This document shows positions 5,344 to 12,207 of a stretch of 28,650 nt of DNA, in pieces (position 1 is the stretch's first letter; every line of letters starts with the position of its first letter). The position numbers were made by a program, and so were the translations under genes. The stretch spans positions 1 through 28,650 of IMG/VR virus record IMGVR_UViG_3300010885_020133; one strand, given 5' to 3'. The notes under the pieces were generated by a model. That model was not told where the DNA came from, did not search any database, and worked only from the letters and a program-made list of their open reading frames with translations. The DNA comes from a virus.

Positions 5344-5606
5344 TATTTAACTTTTGTTTTTGAACGGAGAGTTTTATTCTCCTCATGTAACATATCAACC
5401 TTCTTTTCCAAATCTTGAATCTTGATATTCAATGATTCAATTTCTGACTTCAGGTCATCAATTATTCCACGATATAAATTTACAGACAATTCAAGATTCC
5501 TCAACACTTGATTATCTGTTTCAGCATTACTTCTTCTTCTACCTACAAAGAATGAAGCGATTGCTGTTAATGCGTTTGATATGATTAAAATTATTCCTTC
5601 TGTCAT
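5343..5606 (-). CDS. Membrane-anchored coiled-coil protein
   Basis: The likely start is the ATG at 5606, giving 87 aa. An upstream in-frame ATG at 5666 would overlap the preceding gene by 59 nt and add non-conserved-looking residues. Residues 3-20 form one hydrophobic helix (GIILIISNALTAIASFFVGR), followed by a basic RRR and then a long heptad-like coiled coil (LKSEIESLNIKIQDLEKKVD and onwards). An N-terminal membrane helix with a coiled-coil tail is common in Bacteroidota phage proteins near lysis or holin genes, and in spanin-like proteins, but no lysis enzyme is present here. It has one-base overlap with the next gene. The lysis role is a guess; the membrane anchor is well supported. Confidence 0.65.
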   Translation of the reverse strand: MTEGIILIISNALTAIASFFVGRRRSNAETDNQVLRNLELSVNLYRGIIDDLKSEIESLNIKIQDLEKKVDMLHEENKTLRSKTKVK

Positions 5607-5607
5607 A

Positions 5608-6234
5608 TTAGTATAGTCCTCCCCATACACAAGCAAATTCAGGTCCTGAATATATTCCCATACCACTTCTCATAAAACCATTCATCATTGCCGCATTATC
5701 TCCATGTCCATTCGTAAGATGAAGACCACTGAAATAATTTTTCCCCAAGTGAGGAAATAATCCTTGTGTTGATGTAAAATTATAACATAACGGATAAAAG
5801 TTTGAGTTGAAGATAATCTCTTGTCTCATTCTCTCTTGGAAGAATTGAGATGTAGAATCCGCTTTGTTTTGCATAAATTCCATTTCTGAAATTGATACAG
5901 TTTTTTCAGCACCATTCACAATTCCATTATTTTTAATCCTCATAAAAATTGAGGGGAGTGCCAACTTGTAGGAATCCCATATCAATAAAGGCTTACAGAA
6001 ATAATTTAAGAAATTAAAATTTGTAGTATCACCTGAAATTGAACCATCCGCTATTTGTTGTAATAACTGAACATAGTAAGGACGACCTATGATATATTCA
6101 AGGGTCAGTTGTTGACTTAAAGTAACAAATGGTAGAAGAACACTTGAAGTTACATTGGGGTCTATATCTGTAAATGATTTCAAAACATTTTCTGAAATCA
6201 TCAATATATTTTGAGGAACTATTGCTTGTGACAT
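5608..6234 (-). CDS. Head-tail connector-like protein (possibly DUF6712 family)
   Basis: This 208-aa protein lies directly after the portal gene with only one base between them. The N-terminal half resembles the gp6-like/DUF6712 connector pattern: DIDPNVTSSVLLPFVTLSQQ followed by LTLEYIIGRPYYVQLLQQI, similar to the I-x-PF-I..AQ...I-x-x-L-G-x-x-[LF]-Y pattern of connector proteins that dock under the portal. The C-terminus is Gly- and aromatic-rich (SGLHLTNGHGDNAAMM, MGIYSGPEFACVWGGLY) and less typical. The family and the position next to portal support a role in head completion or tail joining. Confidence is moderate because the match was made by eye. Confidence 0.6.
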   Translation of the reverse strand: MSQAIVPQNILMISENVLKSFTDIDPNVTSSVLLPFVTLSQQLTLEYIIGRPYYVQLLQQIADGSISGDTTNFNFLNYFCKPLLIWDSYKLALPSIFMRIKNNGIVNGAEKTVSISEMEFMQNKADSTSQFFQERMRQEIIFNSNFYPLCYNFTSTQGLFPHLGKNYFSGLHLTNGHGDNAAMMNGFMRSGMGIYSGPEFACVWGGLY

Positions 6235-6235
6235 A

Positions 6236-7411
6236 TTATTGAATTGTTTCGTTTGTTTTATCTATTACATCTTTATTCACATCAACTGTTTCAATTGGTG
6301 TTTCATCAGGAACTGTAACCATTTCAAATTGTTTAATATCAATCTCGGCTGGTTGACCATCTCTTAATAACAATAACTTTTCAAATACCTTTTTGATTTC
6401 TTCTTGAATAGGTTTAACAACCAAATTAAAGAAGTGGTCCTGTGCTTCAAGGTGGTCAGGAGTTCCAAGAGCACCTGGTGTTTGAATACCTAATAATTCA
6501 GGTGAACTAATTTGGTGAGATGTTAAGATTGCTTGTTGAACTGAAGCATTCATTTCAATCCACATTTTGTCAGAACCATTTGGTGATATTGTTGTAATCT
6601 CTGGTGCTTCTTCTTTTGAATTTGCAAAGGTCAACATTAATTTTCCAGGGTTGTTGCTTGAAGAATATTTCGCAGTTAGAGTATTAAAGATTTGCTCTCT
6701 CTCCTCAGGTGCGGGAATGCCGCTGTTGAGTGAAACAAACAATGATGGATTTAATCCGTTAATGATATTGGAATGCCAAAAATTATATACCTCAACTTCT
6801 GTTGCAATTGCAGTTGAACCACCCCAATAAGTTGGAGTAGCATAATATTCATTACCTGGTGAATGTGTTGTATAATAGAAAACCTGTGATGGTTCTTCTC
6901 TATTTGGATTAAATGATGGAAGTTTTCTTGGAACAAACTTTTTAGGGAATGCCCAATCTGATGAATAGAAGTAATTGTTTACATGGTCATCTAAATCACT
7001 TCTTTCGGCTCTTAATTTTGATGTATCCATTGAATACATTTCAAATCCTAAATCTCTGTCTCTTCTCCAAACAATATTTACCGAAAATGCCCCATAGAGA
7101 ATAAAATCTAAACAAGCCTTATTCCAAATGTCATAAACGGTGTCACCAAGGCTATTAGCCATTTGTAACCTCTTATCATCCCCATTTCTCAACGATATTT
7201 CTTCTCCCCTAACACCATACCATTTTGACATTACAGAGGCTCTATGAGTCGGAGAACTGTTATATAAACGAATTAACTCTTGGGGTGCAAGGTTGGCGAT
7301 TCCATAATAAATCCAAGGCGTTCTTTGATTTAATTGTGGTTGTTCTTCAATAATTGGTACTCGTGCAACTTGAAAAGAGTGTACGAATAAATCATTTTTT
7401 TGTTCTTCCAT
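6236..7411 (-). CDS. Phage portal protein (PBSX-like)
   Basis: This 391-aa protein is the best-recognised head protein here. Hallmarks in order: an N-terminal region reaching YNSSPTHRASVMSKWYGVRG; a palm-like segment with DFILYGAFSVNIVWRRD; HSNIINGLNPSLFVSLNSGI followed by EEREQIFNTL; KYSSSNNPGKLMLTFAN; and ILTSHQISSPELLGIQTPGA with LG just after. The segments match the phage portal, PBSX family, as found in Bacteroidota phages; the HQISSPELLGI stretch is especially typical. Length is usual for that family. Portal forms the dodecameric vertex through which DNA is packaged and the tail joins. It is separated by about 21 kb from the terminase, unlike the usual adjacency, and is followed directly by a connector-like gene. 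Confidence 0.9.
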   Translation of the reverse strand: MEEQKNDLFVHSFQVARVPIIEEQPQLNQRTPWIYYGIANLAPQELIRLYNSSPTHRASVMSKWYGVRGEEISLRNGDDKRLQMANSLGDTVYDIWNKACLDFILYGAFSVNIVWRRDRDLGFEMYSMDTSKLRAERSDLDDHVNNYFYSSDWAFPKKFVPRKLPSFNPNREEPSQVFYYTTHSPGNEYYATPTYWGGSTAIATEVEVYNFWHSNIINGLNPSLFVSLNSGIPAPEEREQIFNTLTAKYSSSNNPGKLMLTFANSKEEAPEITTISPNGSDKMWIEMNASVQQAILTSHQISSPELLGIQTPGALGTPDHLEAQDHFFNLVVKPIQEEIKKVFEKLLLLRDGQPAEIDIKQFEMVTVPDETPIETVDVNKDVIDKTNETIQ

Positions 7412-7444
7412 ATCTATAAATATACTTTTTGTAGCGAATAATCA

Positions 7445-7867
7445 TTAAGGGTTTATCTCATTGGGTGCAAAGATGTAATTAGAATTAAATTCATTACCCG
7501 AAACATACTCAACATAATAATCATTCGTTGTATTCGCTGATTGAACAATAACTAAAGCCTGACCATTCTCAATAACTCCATCAGATAATAATGGATTAAG
7601 ATTACCAGAACCCTGTGGCTGTTGGTATATACCATAAGTATATAAACCTTCATAAGGAAATTGAATCTTACCAGCACCAGTACCTTCAATGAATTCAAAC
7701 TCATCGTATCTACTTCTATGAACAGATATGTCCGTGCCAATAAACCTCACTTGTCTTTTTGAAAAGATGTGTGTAAATGAAAATAACCATTCAGGATTTG
7801 GTATTGTTGCATTCTGTGATACAGTCACAACAAGAGTATTCCTTTGATTTGTTTTGATTAATAGCAT
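7445..7867 (-). CDS. Minor structural protein of Bacteroidota phages (hypothetical)
   Basis: The start at 7867 (MLLIKTNQRNTLVVTVSQNA) gives 140 aa. An upstream in-frame ATG at 7900 would add 11 residues but lies in the hairpin region. The protein is beta-rich: NPEWLFSFTHIFSKRQVRF, DISVHRSRYDEFEFIEGTG, IQFPYEGLYTYGIYQQPQ. The N....L...V.......NP.[YW]LF.F pattern and the G-x-[WYL]-x-Y-x-[IV]-Y motif are familiar from Bacteroidota phage proteins encoded near capsid and portal. The position between tube-like protein and portal suggests a head-tail or neck component, but its exact role is unknown. Confidence 0.65.
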   Translation of the reverse strand: MLLIKTNQRNTLVVTVSQNATIPNPEWLFSFTHIFSKRQVRFIGTDISVHRSRYDEFEFIEGTGAGKIQFPYEGLYTYGIYQQPQGSGNLNPLLSDGVIENGQALVIVQSANTTNDYYVEYVSGNEFNSNYIFAPNEINP

Positions 7868-7880
7868 ACGAATATAAATA

Positions 7881-7911
7881 TAACACAGGGGGTTATTCAC
7901 CCCCCATGTTA
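7881..7911 (-). terminator. Hairpin between two late genes, possible weak terminator
   Basis: TAACA..GGGGG (7881-7892) pairs with CCCCC..TGTTA (7900-7911), with a 2x2 internal mismatch and a 7-nt loop. On the - strand it is followed by the U-rich stretch TATATTTATATTCG. It sits between the stop of the tube-like gene and the start of the minor structural gene. It could reduce read-through or stabilise the upstream mRNA. Confidence 0.5.
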
Positions 7912-7918
7912 ATTAAAT

Positions 7919-8452
7919 TTAGTTGAAATCCTGAACTGTGATTCCTGTAGCGACAGACGCTAAAGAACCCGCAAGTTGATTCATTGGATTTGGTTCAAGT
8001 GCTTGGAATGTCATATTATAACCATTTTGGTCTCCTAAAGCCTTACCTGTTACTGATGTACCAGCAGAGATAAATGAGCCATAAGTTTGTCCTAAATAGA
8101 AATAATCACCATTATTGTCCTCAATAACAATTGCCAATCTTTGTGATTGTGCAAGTGTCTTAAGAATGTTTCTCTTATCTTGTGCTAATTTAGCAAAGTA
8201 AGTAACCAATTCTTGTGTATAAAATACAGTACCATTTTCCAACGATGCATTTACAGTTTCAGTGAATTGAGAAGAAGTTCTAATCAATTGGAACTCATAG
8301 AAAGTTCCACTTCCTGATATTGCTGTGATAGTATCCCCTGTTGTTTGAGTGATTGACGCAATGTTTGTGTAATCAGTAATCCAAGCGGTTTTTACACCAC
8401 CGACATTATCTCTACAACTTAATTGAATACCAGCCGTTAAATTACAAGCCAT
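7919..8452 (-). CDS. Putative tail tube-like structural protein
   Basis: The start is assigned at 8452 (MACNLTAGIQLSCRDNVGGV), giving 177 aa. The open frame extends to an ATG at 8515, but that codon lies in a hairpin and the extra 21 residues are basic and unlike a virion protein. The MAC..T.GI.L.C.D..GG[IV]K opening is typical of a phage protein in uncultured and Bacteroidota phages that I associate with the tail tube. Two regions follow: FYEFQLIRTSSQFTETVNAS and FAKLAQDKRNILKTLAQSQ, then a beta-rich part with GDYFYLGQTYG. It lies between capsid and portal, separated by hairpins on both sides, as expected for a gene whose product is needed in many copies. A neck or head-decoration role is the main alternative. 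Confidence 0.6.
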   Translation of the reverse strand: MACNLTAGIQLSCRDNVGGVKTAWITDYTNIASITQTTGDTITAISGSGTFYEFQLIRTSSQFTETVNASLENGTVFYTQELVTYFAKLAQDKRNILKTLAQSQRLAIVIEDNNGDYFYLGQTYGSFISAGTSVTGKALGDQNGYNMTFQALEPNPMNQLAGSLASVATGITVQDFN

Positions 8453-8489
8453 GTTGTTATATGATTTATTTATTAGTTTATGTTTTTTA

Positions 8490-8515
8490 ATGGGGAGGCA
8501 ATTCGTCCTCCCCAT
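8490..8515 (-). other. Perfect 9-bp hairpin in the leader of the tube-like gene
   Basis: ATGGGGAGG (8490-8498) and CCTCCCCAT (8507-8515) are perfectly complementary, with an 8-nt loop. On the - strand the following bases are A-rich (TTAAAAAACATAAAC), so it does not have the U-tract of a standard terminator; on the + strand TATTATTTTTAA follows. It lies between capsid and tube-like genes. It may be an mRNA stability or processing element, or a terminator for + strand transcripts. Confidence 0.5.
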
Positions 8516-8534
8516 ATTATTTTTAATTCATCAA

Positions 8535-9509
8535 TTATGATAAACCGTTAGTTACAAAGAATTGCGGGAACGCAATTGATGTACCTAATTTCCAAGCAGC
8601 CATTACTCTCACTTCTTGGAAGTCAACACTGAACCAACTTCTAAATGAATCTTCATCAGATTGTAAGTCAACACCTGCTAAGAAGTATTGTTGAGGTCCT
8701 AATGCGATTAAGTTTGAACCTGCTAAACCTGGAACACCTACTACTCTAAAGTTAGTTTGTGGATGGTAAACTGAATAAACAGAACCTAATTTGTTTTCAC
8801 TTGAATCAATGTAGAAATTGTTCACATTTCTGATTGCTGTGATATAACACTTAAATTGTGCTTGAGACATAAAGATTACGATGTCATCTCTATCGTAGAT
8901 GTCTCTACTCATTGAGTTGATAAGGTTGTCAATTTGAGCAAGAACATTGTTTGCTTTTTCTTGAGCAGAAGTACCTGTAACTGAACATAAAGCAGTTTGA
9001 CCTGTTAATTTAACAACACCCGCAGTGTTTGCTAAAAGTTCTTTATAACCAGAGAAAGTGTTTACTGAAGCACCAGTTGTTGCATTCCATAACAAATCTT
9101 CGTTGTATCTTTTGATTTGCTTAGTTTGTAAGTTGATGATTGCTTCTTCAAATGGAGCGTTCTCGTTGTAAGAACCTGCATTTAAGTATTGTCCTAACCA
9201 AAGGGTGTTCAATTGTTGTAAACATAAAGAAACATTCACCTTTAATGCTTGTACTGTTAATGGAGCAACAGTAAATGTAGTTTGACCACTATTTGACCAA
9301 CCACAGTTTGTACCAGTCTGAACTACTAAAGTTTCAGAAAGTAAGTTTACATTTTGAGTTCCTTTAATACCAGGAATAACATTTACATATTCCATAGTAA
9401 CAGGAGTCAATACCGCTTCGCTGATGATGTCGCTGTTTAATGCATCAACATAAGCAGATAATCCACCCAAATCGTAACTAAAATTCAATTTTGAAAGATT
9501 TTTTTTCAT
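8535..9509 (-). CDS. Major capsid protein
   Basis: This 324-aa protein follows protease and scaffold in transcription order, the classical place for the major capsid protein. The N-terminus is MKKNLSKLNFSYDLGGLSAY, followed by a region containing NVIPGIKGTQNVNLLSETLV, TFTVAPLTVQALKVNVSLC, LQQLNTLWLGQYLNAGSYNE and NLQTKQIKRYNEDLLWNATT. The latter half includes DRDDIVIFMSQAQFKCYITA, VPGLAGSNLIALGPQQYFLA and VDFQEVRVMAAWKLGTSIAF, ending FVTNGLS. The elements (long helix, P-domain-like loop, DDIVIFMS strand, final V.....AAWK-G) fit HK97-fold capsid proteins of Bacteroidota phages. There is no obvious N-terminal delta domain, consistent with a separate scaffold upstream. Confidence 0.82.
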   Translation of the reverse strand: MKKNLSKLNFSYDLGGLSAYVDALNSDIISEAVLTPVTMEYVNVIPGIKGTQNVNLLSETLVVQTGTNCGWSNSGQTTFTVAPLTVQALKVNVSLCLQQLNTLWLGQYLNAGSYNENAPFEEAIINLQTKQIKRYNEDLLWNATTGASVNTFSGYKELLANTAGVVKLTGQTALCSVTGTSAQEKANNVLAQIDNLINSMSRDIYDRDDIVIFMSQAQFKCYITAIRNVNNFYIDSSENKLGSVYSVYHPQTNFRVVGVPGLAGSNLIALGPQQYFLAGVDLQSDEDSFRSWFSVDFQEVRVMAAWKLGTSIAFPQFFVTNGLS

Positions 9510-9528
9510 CTTATTATTTTATTTTGTT

Positions 9529-10572
9529 TTAATTTTTTTGAGACATCGTCTCTCTTAATCTTCTGAATCCTTCTAACTTTGAGTTAGTTGAACTTGAAAA
9601 TTCTTGGTTTATTTGTCTTTTAACTCTATCCCCCGCAGGTTCGTTTGAGAATTTTTTGAACTTAGCCTCAAGGATTTCATTTTTCTTTGAAATCTCATCA
9701 AGTTTAACTTCAATTCTTTTCATTGCTTGAGCAAATGCATCAATGAATCCATCCATCTCATCGGTTTCTGTTTTCATTTCTTCAACATTTTCTCTCTCGG
9801 TAATTTTACCGTCTTTAACAATAACTCTAATTTTTACTTCTTTACCTTCTGAATCTTTCAATTCAACTTGGTGTTCGCCGTCTGGTGCTGAAGTCATTTT
9901 ACCATCTTCTGCAACCACATCAATTTTTTCTCCCACATCAAATGTTGGGGATTCTAATTTAAGGTCACCTGATTTTGCTTCAACGAATTCTCCACCTCTT
10001 GCTTTTTCTGCTGCTTTGGATTGAATTCCTTTGATTTCACCACCTACAACTTGCATAACTTTACCGTCAGCAGTTTCATAGGCTCCGTCAGCGATTGCTG
10101 ATAATGTGCCATCATATCCAACTTTTTTAATTCTTGTACCAACCTCAGTGGATTCTCCACCGATTCTTAATACAGAACCATCTTTAAGTTTAATATCACC
10201 ATCTTCCATTTCAATCTTTGGTTCTTCTGATTCAGCCATAGTTTGGTCTTTGATTTCAGCCTCTTTTTTCTTCTTCTCAAGTTTTGCGTCATCGGTTTCT
10301 TCTTCCTTACCGTATGTTAAGTCGCTCATCTTGATTTTAGAAACTTTGCCTTCTTCATCAACTTCTATTTCAGAACCATCTTCCAATTTGTGAATGCCCG
10401 CTGGTGCAGGAATCATACCTTCATCTGTTGCAACATACAATGTCTTTCCTACTTCCAAAGCGTCACCTTCCATTTTCACCATAATACCTTGTTCGGTTTT
10501 AGCGTCATAGAATTTTTCACTCTTGAAATTAAGGATGTCCATAATTTTTTTAATTGCTTCTTTACTGTTCAT
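9529..10572 (-). CDS. Scaffold-like protein with three beta-repeat units and a C-terminal coiled coil
   Basis: This 347-aa, highly charged protein has three related units at about 33-80, 134-183 and 202-259. Each follows a G-x-x-L/I-x-VG-x-x-[IL]-x-x-V..[DE]G....A..G.[HY]-x-[LV/T]-x-DG....V..G-K[IV] pattern, for example EVGKTLYVATDEG, PAPAGIHKLEDG, EVGTRIKKVGYDG, FDVGEKIDVVAEDGKM and SAPDGEHQVEL. Charged linkers (DDAKLEKKKKEAEIKDQ) separate them. The C-terminal 75 residues form a coiled coil (FAQAMKRIEVKLDEISKKNE) and a basic tail ending ETMSQKN. The position between protease and capsid, the charge and the helical C-terminus indicate a scaffolding protein, as in other Bacteroidota phages; a role for the beta units is unknown. 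Removal by the neighbouring protease is likely. Confidence 0.7.
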   Translation of the reverse strand: MNSKEAIKKIMDILNFKSEKFYDAKTEQGIMVKMEGDALEVGKTLYVATDEGMIPAPAGIHKLEDGSEIEVDEEGKVSKIKMSDLTYGKEEETDDAKLEKKKKEAEIKDQTMAESEEPKIEMEDGDIKLKDGSVLRIGGESTEVGTRIKKVGYDGTLSAIADGAYETADGKVMQVVGGEIKGIQSKAAEKARGGEFVEAKSGDLKLESPTFDVGEKIDVVAEDGKMTSAPDGEHQVELKDSEGKEVKIRVIVKDGKITERENVEEMKTETDEMDGFIDAFAQAMKRIEVKLDEISKKNEILEAKFKKFSNEPAGDRVKRQINQEFSSSTNSKLEGFRRLRETMSQKN

Positions 10573-12169
10573 CTGTAATTGATTTAAGTATTTTACTTAT
10601 TTGGTTTATTTGTTTGTCTTCTTTTGAGAAAACTGATTTCTCCGCAAACAGACCCTCTACTGAGAATCCTGTCAGAGATTTTTCCTTTATCATCTTCCAA
10701 ACTTTATCGTCATGGACCTTCATAGCCACGAACCAAGTTCCTGCTGGAAGTTCAAATCCGAAAAAATGTGATTTATCTAATACAGGGTCTTCACTTACCC
10801 AAGATTCGGTAATGAATACTTTGTCAGAACCTAACTTCAATCCATTGTGTTGAACAGATGTTTCATCGGTTCTTTTTTCTTTTAAGAATTTGTCGGCCAT
10901 CTTCTTAATTGATTCCTTTGAAAAGAATACATAGTATAAGTTTCCTAAGTCATCATATCTGTGAATCATCTTATTCGGCACCATAGCAGCACCTACAACG
11001 ATTCTCTTATCTTCATCAAATGAAAAAACCATCTTTTGTTTTTCCAACGATTTAATTTTTTTTTCTGCCCATGTTAGAGCGGCTTCACCACCCCATGCAT
11101 CATACATCAACTTACCACATCCCTCATCATAAGATTTTGAACTTGTCAAATCAGCCTTATGTCTTGATAGGTAAGAATACATTCTCTTTAATGTATCAAC
11201 TGAAATGTTCTCACCTTTTGCAAGTTGAGATGCTCTTGTTTTACCAACAGCAGTTCCACATGAACCCCATCCGTTTTTCTCTGCCCATTCAACTGCTTTT
11301 TTTGCTGCGTTCTTAACTCCTTCAGGGTAGTCAGAAATGATGTCAGCAAAATCATCTTCGGTCATTTTGATTGGAACACAATTTGGAGAACCATCATCTT
11401 TGAGACCTATTGGTTCATATCCTTCCCAACATGCATCTTCCAATCCTTTTGATTCAGCAAATAAATTACCGTTTCTTGGAACACCTGGTCTCCATGAGTT
11501 CTTACCAGGGTTTGCAACAGTAGCGTCGTTTCTTGTATCAGGTTGTAAATTTGGACCAAGTTTCTGTGTATCTTCCAATCCTCTTGTTGAGTTGGCATTG
11601 TTGATAATCTTACCTTCTTTCTTGTATATCAATCTAACCCATACATGGCGACAGTTGAATGACCCACGCCATAAGAATATATTGTAGAATCCGAACTCTT
11701 CATTCGCCATGTTGTCTGTCAACTCATCAATATCCTCAATTCTATAAACACGATTGGCACTCAACATATCAGAACAGAATTGTCTGTTCTTGTCATCTCT
11801 TGGACCTACATACTTATATCTTATTCTATAATTTTCTTTGTCTAATTCTGATTCACCATTTGGATTTGAGAACTTCTCATTTGCCATCTTATGAACCATT
11901 TGTGGGGTCATTCTTTCAACTCTAATAACTTCCCATCCTTCAGATTCTAATTGACCTGCTGGTTCACCCAATGTTCTTAACTTTGGATGATGGTTACAAA
12001 AATCATCGGATACAATTTTGTATGGAGAATATTCGTCAACAGGTTGTTGAGCATTAAAAGCCATCCATTCTTCCTCATGAGCGGGCTTTGAAACCAATGA
12101 GATGGCTTCAATACCAGCCTCAATGTATTCCTCATCAATAAAAAGTTCAACTATTTTAGTTCCTTTCAT
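10562..12169 (-). CDS. XkdF-type prohead protease with inserted MuF-like and helical domains
   Basis: This 535-aa protein appears to be modular. Residues 1-40 (IEAGIEAISLVSKPAHEEEW, then MAFN) match the N-terminus of the XkdF-like putative serine protease domain, and residues about 383-510 match its remainder: FDEDKRIVVGAAMVPNKMIH, LYYVFFSKESIKKMADKFL, ESWVSEDPVLDKSHFFGFEL, PAGTWFVAMKVHDDKVW and GFSVEGLF. Between them are two other modules. Residues 55-185 (YVGPRDDKNRQFC, YRIEDIDEL, FLWRGSFNCRHVWVRLIY) resemble the MuF/SPP1 gp7-like minor head domain. Residues 268-376 (GTAVGKTRASQLAKGENISV, LKRMYSYLSRH, LMYDAWGGEAALTWAEKKI) are a helical domain common in phage polyproteins, preceded by CWEGYEPIGLKDDGSPNCVP. 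The gene overlaps the scaffold start by 11 nt. It probably matures the prohead; the catalytic residues are not assigned. Confidence 0.8.
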   Translation of the reverse strand: MKGTKIVELFIDEEYIEAGIEAISLVSKPAHEEEWMAFNAQQPVDEYSPYKIVSDDFCNHHPKLRTLGEPAGQLESEGWEVIRVERMTPQMVHKMANEKFSNPNGESELDKENYRIRYKYVGPRDDKNRQFCSDMLSANRVYRIEDIDELTDNMANEEFGFYNIFLWRGSFNCRHVWVRLIYKKEGKIINNANSTRGLEDTQKLGPNLQPDTRNDATVANPGKNSWRPGVPRNGNLFAESKGLEDACWEGYEPIGLKDDGSPNCVPIKMTEDDFADIISDYPEGVKNAAKKAVEWAEKNGWGSCGTAVGKTRASQLAKGENISVDTLKRMYSYLSRHKADLTSSKSYDEGCGKLMYDAWGGEAALTWAEKKIKSLEKQKMVFSFDEDKRIVVGAAMVPNKMIHRYDDLGNLYYVFFSKESIKKMADKFLKEKRTDETSVQHNGLKLGSDKVFITESWVSEDPVLDKSHFFGFELPAGTWFVAMKVHDDKVWKMIKEKSLTGFSVEGLFAEKSVFSKEDKQINQISKILKSITDEQ

Positions 12170-12207
12170 TATTTATAAATATTAAACATTTGTATTTATC
12201 CCACTTT

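Noticed and set aside
8453-8515. Longer N-terminus of the tube-like protein starting at 8515
   Set aside because: The start falls inside a perfect hairpin and adds basic, low-quality sequence before the typical MACNLTAGI opening.
9743-10853. Several + strand open frames opposite the scaffold and protease genes
   Set aside because: They are Ser/Phe-rich shadows typical of the complement of Lys/Glu-rich coding sequence, and all lie inside well-supported - strand genes.
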